The position numbers and the translations under genes are program-made. From assembly GCF_002777425.1 (NCBI RefSeq), contig NZ_MDVC01000088.1, forward strand, positions 1 to 47,027: a stretch of DNA of 47,027 bases, written 5' to 3'. Shown here piece after piece: positions 43,475 through 47,027 of the stretch. Source of the stretch: Snodgrassella alvi. GTDB lineage: Bacteria > Pseudomonadota > Gammaproteobacteria > Burkholderiales > Neisseriaceae. The notes under the pieces were generated by a model. That model was not told where the DNA came from. It did not search any database and worked only from the letters and a program-made list of their open reading frames with translations. How positions within the stretch are numbered: the stretch's first letter is position 1; each line of letters starts with the position of its first letter.

Positions 43475-46400
43475 TTATGCTAAATATACACTATTATTGA
43501 TTAATTCTTGATGACTGATGGTTGCATCAACAAAGATAAAATTAAAGGCACGGGTGTGCATCTGATAATTAAAAAAGTTGGTAAAAGTAACCGAATCTTC
43601 ATTAGCATAAGCATGAATCACAAGATCATTACCAGAACGCGAGAATACTGCATCAGCCAGTTTTGCATTTTCGAACACAATGTCATTGTATTTGGTAACT
43701 GCTGAATCATATTCAAAATCCTCAATTAGATCCTGCCCGTGTCCACGTTGAAAAATGTACCGATCTTTGTTCCAGTCACCGCCATAGAGAGTATCGTTTC
43801 CGGAACCACCATTGATGATATCGTAACCTTCTTTGCCCCATAGTGTGTCATCACCGGCACCACCATTAAGAATATCGTTACCTTCACCACCATTTAATGT
43901 ATCATTGCCATCGCCGCCATTAAGAATATCATCACCTTTATCACCATATAGTGTATCGTCTCCATCGCCGCCATTAAGGATATCTTTCCCTTTCCAGCCA
44001 TTAAGCGTGCCATTACCATGTAAAGTAAAGATATAACCATTATCAATTAATTCTTGATAATTGATGGATTCATCATCAAAGATAAAATTAAAGGCACGGG
44101 TGTGCATCTGATAATTGAAAAAGTTGGTAAAAGTAACAGAATCTTCATTAGCATAGGCATGAATCACAAGATCATTACCGGAACGCGAGAACACTGCATC
44201 AGCCAGTTTTGCATTTTCGAACACAATTTCATTATATCTGGCAACTGCTGAATCATATTCAAAATCCTCAATTAAATCCTGCCCGTGTCCACGTTGAAAA
44301 ATGTACCGATCTTTGTTCCAGTCACCGCCATAGAGAGTATCGTTTCCGGGACCACCATTGATGATATCGTAACCTTCTTTGCCCCATAGTGTGTCATCAC
44401 CGGCACCACCATTAAGAATATCGTTACCTTCACCACCATTTAATGTATCATTGCCATCGCCGCCATTAAGAATATCATCACCTTTATCACCATATAGTGT
44501 ATCGTCTCCATCGCCGCCATTAAGGATATCTTTCCCTTTCCAGCCATTAAGCGTGCCATTACCATGTAAAGTAAAGATATAACCATTATCAATTAATTCT
44601 TGATAATTGATGGATTCATCATCAAAGATAAAATTAAAGGCACGGGTGTGCATCTGATAATTGAAAAAGTTGGTAAAAGTAACAGAATCTTCATTAGCAT
44701 AGGCATGAATCACAAGATCATTACCGGAACGCGAGAACACTGCATCAGCCAGTTTTGCATTTTCGAACACAATTTCATTATATCTGGCAACTGCTGAATC
44801 ATATTCAAAATCCTCAATTAAATCCTGCCCGTGTCCACGTTGAAAAATGTACCGATCTTTGTTCCAGTCACCGCCATAGAGAGTATCGTTTCCGGGACCA
44901 CCATTGATGATATCGTAACCTTCTTTGCCCCATAGTGTGTCATCACCGGCACCACCATTAAGAATATCGTTACCTTCACCACCATTTAATGTATCATTGC
45001 CATCGCCGCCATTAAGAATATCATCACCTTTATCACCATATAGTGTATCGTCTCCATCGCCGCCATTAAGGATATCTTTCCCTTTCCAGCCATTAAGCGT
45101 GCCATTACCATGTAAAGTAAAGATATAACCATTATCAATTAATTCTTGATAATTGATGGATTCATCATCAAAGATAAAATTAAAGGCACGGGTGTGCATC
45201 TGATAATTGAAAAAGTTGGTAAAAGTAACAGAATCTTCATTAGCATAGGCATGAATCACAAGATCATTACCGGAACGCGAGAACACTGCATCAGCCAGTT
45301 TTGCATTTTCGAACACAATTTCATTATATCTGGCAACTGCTGAATCATATTCAAAATCCTCAATTAAATCCTGCCCGTGTCCACGTTGAAAAATGTACCG
45401 ATCTTTGTTCCAGTCACCGCCATAGAGAGTATCGTTTCCGGGACCACCATTGATGATATCGTAACCTTCTTTGCCCCATAGTGTGTCATCACCGGCACCA
45501 CCATTAAGAATATCGTTACCTTCACCACCATTTAATGTATCATTGCCATCGCCGCCATTAAGAATATCGTTACCTTCACCACCATTTAATGTATCATTGC
45601 CATCGCCGCCATTAAGAATATCATCACCTTTATCACCATATAGTTTATCGTCACCATCGCCGCCATTAAGGATATCTTTCCCTTTCCAACCATTAAGCGT
45701 GCCATTACCATGTAAAGTAAAGATATAACCATTATCAATTAATTCTTGATAATTGATGGATTCATCATCAAAGATAAAATTAAAGGCGCGGGTGTGCATC
45801 TGATAATTAAAAAAGTTGGTAAAAGTAACAGAATCTTCATTAGCATAGGCATGAATCACAAGATCATTACCGGAACGCGAGAACACTGCATCAGCCAGTT
45901 TTGCATTTTCGAACACAATTTCATTATAGCTGCCAACTGCTGAATCATATTCAAAATCCTCAATTAGATCCTGTCCGTGTCCACGTTGAAAAATGTACCG
46001 ATCTTTGTTCCAGTCACCGCCATAGAGAGTATCGTTTCCGGGACCACCATTGATGATATCGTAACCTTCTTTGCCCCATAGTGTGTCATTACCGGCACCA
46101 CCATTAAGAATATCATCACCTTCACCGCCATTTAATATGTCGTCACCATCGCCGCCACTTAAATAGTCGTTTCCACTTTCTCCATACAGCTCGTCATTAC
46201 CTGCTCCTCCAAAAAGGTTGTCTATGCCATCTCCTCCATATAGCTTGTCATTACCCGGTCCTCCAGCAATGGTATCGTGAGATTTCCAGCCTCTGAGTAC
46301 ATCATCACCTGATGTGCCTCCCAAAATAAATGACATGGCAGCTATATCATCAACACTTAATACTTTGTCATCAAATACAAAGTTAAATGCCCTGCTATAA

Positions 46401-47027
46401 TAATTGTTGAAATAATCAGGCAGAGTAACAGAATCATCAGTACCATAAGCTTGAATAACCAGATCATTACCGGAACGGGTAAAGTGAGCGTCAGCCAGAG
46501 TGGCGCCCTTGAAGACAACATCATTGTAATGATTCGTATAGCCGGGGTATTCTTTATCGTAAATCACATCCTGACCATGTCCTGCTTCGAACTCATAGCG
46601 ATCTTTATGATAATTTCCTCCTTTAAGAATATCATTACCAGTACCGCCAATAAGAATATCGTAGCCAGCACCACCATTTAAGGTGTCGTTACCGTCACCG
46701 CCATTGAGGGTATCATTCCCATCTTCACCATTGAGAATATCATCGCCGTCATTGCCATTGAGGATATCGTCACCAGCTTTGCCCCATAAGGTATCATTAC
46801 CTTTACCTCCACTGATAATATCATTGCTCCACCATCCTGTAATGATATTATCATTATCATCACCATTCTGAGTAAATGTGATTCTGTTATTTATATCTAG
46901 TGGTTCGAGAGTTTGGTCTTCAAAAATGAAATTGAATGCACGGTAGTAATCATTGTTATAGCTAAAATAATTAGGCAAAGTTACAGAGTCCGAATTGCCA
47001 TATGCGTTAATGATTAAATCGTTACCA
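43475..47027 (-). CDS. Large RTX calcium-binding secreted protein, 5' end outside window
   Basis: At least 1183 residues of an RTX protein whose frame runs off the right edge; the TTG at 46978 is inside the repeat domain and is not a true start. The sequence alternates clusters of GGxGxDxLx nonapeptides (for example GGDGNDTLNGGEGNDILNGG) with a haemolysin-type calcium-binding-related domain containing DRYIFQRGHGQDLIEDFEYD, then RSGNDLVIHAY and SVTFTNFF. The last residues read FIFVDATISHQELINNSVYLA. Calcium-induced folding after type I secretion is known for such proteins. No type I secretion genes are in the window. The toxic or adhesive part, if any, would be upstream, outside the window. 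DNA repeats of 546 bp make up its C-terminal half. Confidence 0.93.
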   Translation of the reverse strand, partial: GNDLIINAYGNSDSVTLPNYFSYNNDYYRAFNFIFEDQTLEPLDINNRITFTQNGDDNDNIITGWWSNDIISGGKGNDTLWGKAGDDILNGNDGDDILNGEDGNDTLNGGDGNDTLNGGAGYDILIGGTGNDILKGGNYHKDRYEFEAGHGQDVIYDKEYPGYTNHYNDVVFKGATLADAHFTRSGNDLVIQAYGTDDSVTLPDYFNNYYSRAFNFVFDDKVLSVDDIAAMSFILGGTSGDDVLRGWKSHDTIAGGPGNDKLYGGDGIDNLFGGAGNDELYGESGNDYLSGGDGDDILNGGEGDDILNGGAGNDTLWGKEGYDIINGGPGNDTLYGGDWNKDRYIFQRGHGQDLIEDFEYDSAVGSYNEIVFENAKLADAVFSRSGNDLVIHAYANEDSVTFTNFFNYQMHTRAFNFIFDDESINYQELIDNGYIFTLHGNGTLNGWKGKDILNGGDGDDKLYGDKGDDILNGGDGNDTLNGGEGNDILNGGDGNDTLNGGEGNDILNGGAGDDTLWGKEGYDIINGGPGNDTLYGGDWNKDRYIFQRGHGQDLIEDFEYDSAVARYNEIVFENAKLADAVFSRSGNDLVIHAYANEDSVTFTNFFNYQMHTRAFNFIFDDESINYQELIDNGYIFTLHGNGTLNGWKGKDILNGGDGDDTLYGDKGDDILNGGDGNDTLNGGEGNDILNGGAGDDTLWGKEGYDIINGGPGNDTLYGGDWNKDRYIFQRGHGQDLIEDFEYDSAVARYNEIVFENAKLADAVFSRSGNDLVIHAYANEDSVTFTNFFNYQMHTRAFNFIFDDESINYQELIDNGYIFTLHGNGTLNGWKGKDILNGGDGDDTLYGDKGDDILNGGDGNDTLNGGEGNDILNGGAGDDTLWGKEGYDIINGGPGNDTLYGGDWNKDRYIFQRGHGQDLIEDFEYDSAVARYNEIVFENAKLADAVFSRSGNDLVIHAYANEDSVTFTNFFNYQMHTRAFNFIFDDESINYQELIDNGYIFTLHGNGTLNGWKGKDILNGGDGDDTLYGDKGDDILNGGDGNDTLNGGEGNDILNGGAGDDTLWGKEGYDIINGGSGNDTLYGGDWNKDRYIFQRGHGQDLIEDFEYDSAVTKYNDIVFENAKLADAVFSRSGNDLVIHAYANEDSVTFTNFFNYQMHTRAFNFIFVDATISHQELINNSVYLA
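43833..46070. repeat. Four tandem near-identical RTX repeat units (546, 546, 546 and 600 bp)
   Basis: Units start at about 43833, 44379, 44925 and 45471. The first three are 546 bp and almost identical in DNA; the fourth has one extra 54-bp block (two more nonapeptides). Flanks at 43501-43832 and beyond 46070 are related but diverged. Each unit codes for 182 residues: a nonapeptide cluster plus one HCBP-related domain. Such an array can gain or lose units by recombination. Confidence 0.95.

Noticed and set aside
43833-45943. Repeated plus-strand frames opposite the RTX gene
   Set aside because: They recur exactly with the 546-bp unit and are shadows of the RTX codons (Ser/Pro-rich products).
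43833-46070. Possible CRISPR array because of regular repeats
   Set aside because: The repeats are long, coding, in frame and lack unique spacers; they are RTX units.
46950-46978. TTG at 46978 as the RTX start
   Set aside because: Upstream codons continue the same repeat domain (GNDLIINAYGNSDSVT) to the window edge, so the gene is truncated there.

Overview
The window looks like a chromosomal segment of a moderately AT-rich betaproteobacterium of the Neisseriaceae. The clues are the thrS-infC-rpmI-rplT-pheS-pheT-ihfA order, the style of the housekeeping proteins, and the pairing of Rhs toxins with long RTX proteins. A bee-gut Snodgrassella-type symbiont fits best, because those bacteria carry many type VI Rhs toxin tips. 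That assignment is an inference from content; no 16S gene or database comparison was available.

Region 1 (1-11061) is an accessory polymorphic-toxin locus read on the minus strand. A full-length Rhs protein (6736-11061) has a prePAAR/PAAR-like N-terminus, a YD-repeat shell and a HYD1-type ADP-ribosyltransferase tip, and its putative immunity gene follows. Downstream lie three orphan cassettes. Each has a copy of the last part of the Rhs core, a different toxin tip and an immunity gene: a WHH-type HNH nuclease with an acidic immunity protein, a GH-E nuclease with a TPR immunity protein, and an unassigned possibly ADP-ribosyltransferase-like tip with two paralogous helical immunity proteins. 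A further core remnant is cut by an IS481-family element at the left edge. The core copies are GC-rich, while tips and immunity genes are AT-rich. Core variants are shuffled between copies, which indicates recombination among them.

Region 2 (11062-18218) is mostly housekeeping: phosphate transporter, thiE, hemH, trhP (U32 family), recO, tRNA-Pro(GGG), a small MerR-like gene and ihfA. A 45-bp perfect palindrome lies between trhP and recO.

Region 3 (18219-25554, minus strand) is the translation cluster thrS-infC / rpmI-rplT / pheS / pheT. infC appears to start at ATC. A strong hairpin and a good promoter separate infC from rpmI. pheS and pheT are split by a 316-bp gap that holds a small MITE-like inverted-repeat element.

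Region 4 (25555-43199) contains tgt, argH, an uncharacterised lipoprotein, a cupin-bcp-ogt-xerD group, a ttcA-MFS pair, lysC, rph diverging from yicC, dapC, an NPD/nitronate-monooxygenase-family flavoprotein, an NlpC/P60 lipoprotein and ackA. Most units end in clear intrinsic terminators.

Region 5 (43200-47027) is the 3' part of a very large RTX calcium-binding secreted protein, built from nearly identical 546-bp tandem repeats and running off the right edge of the window.
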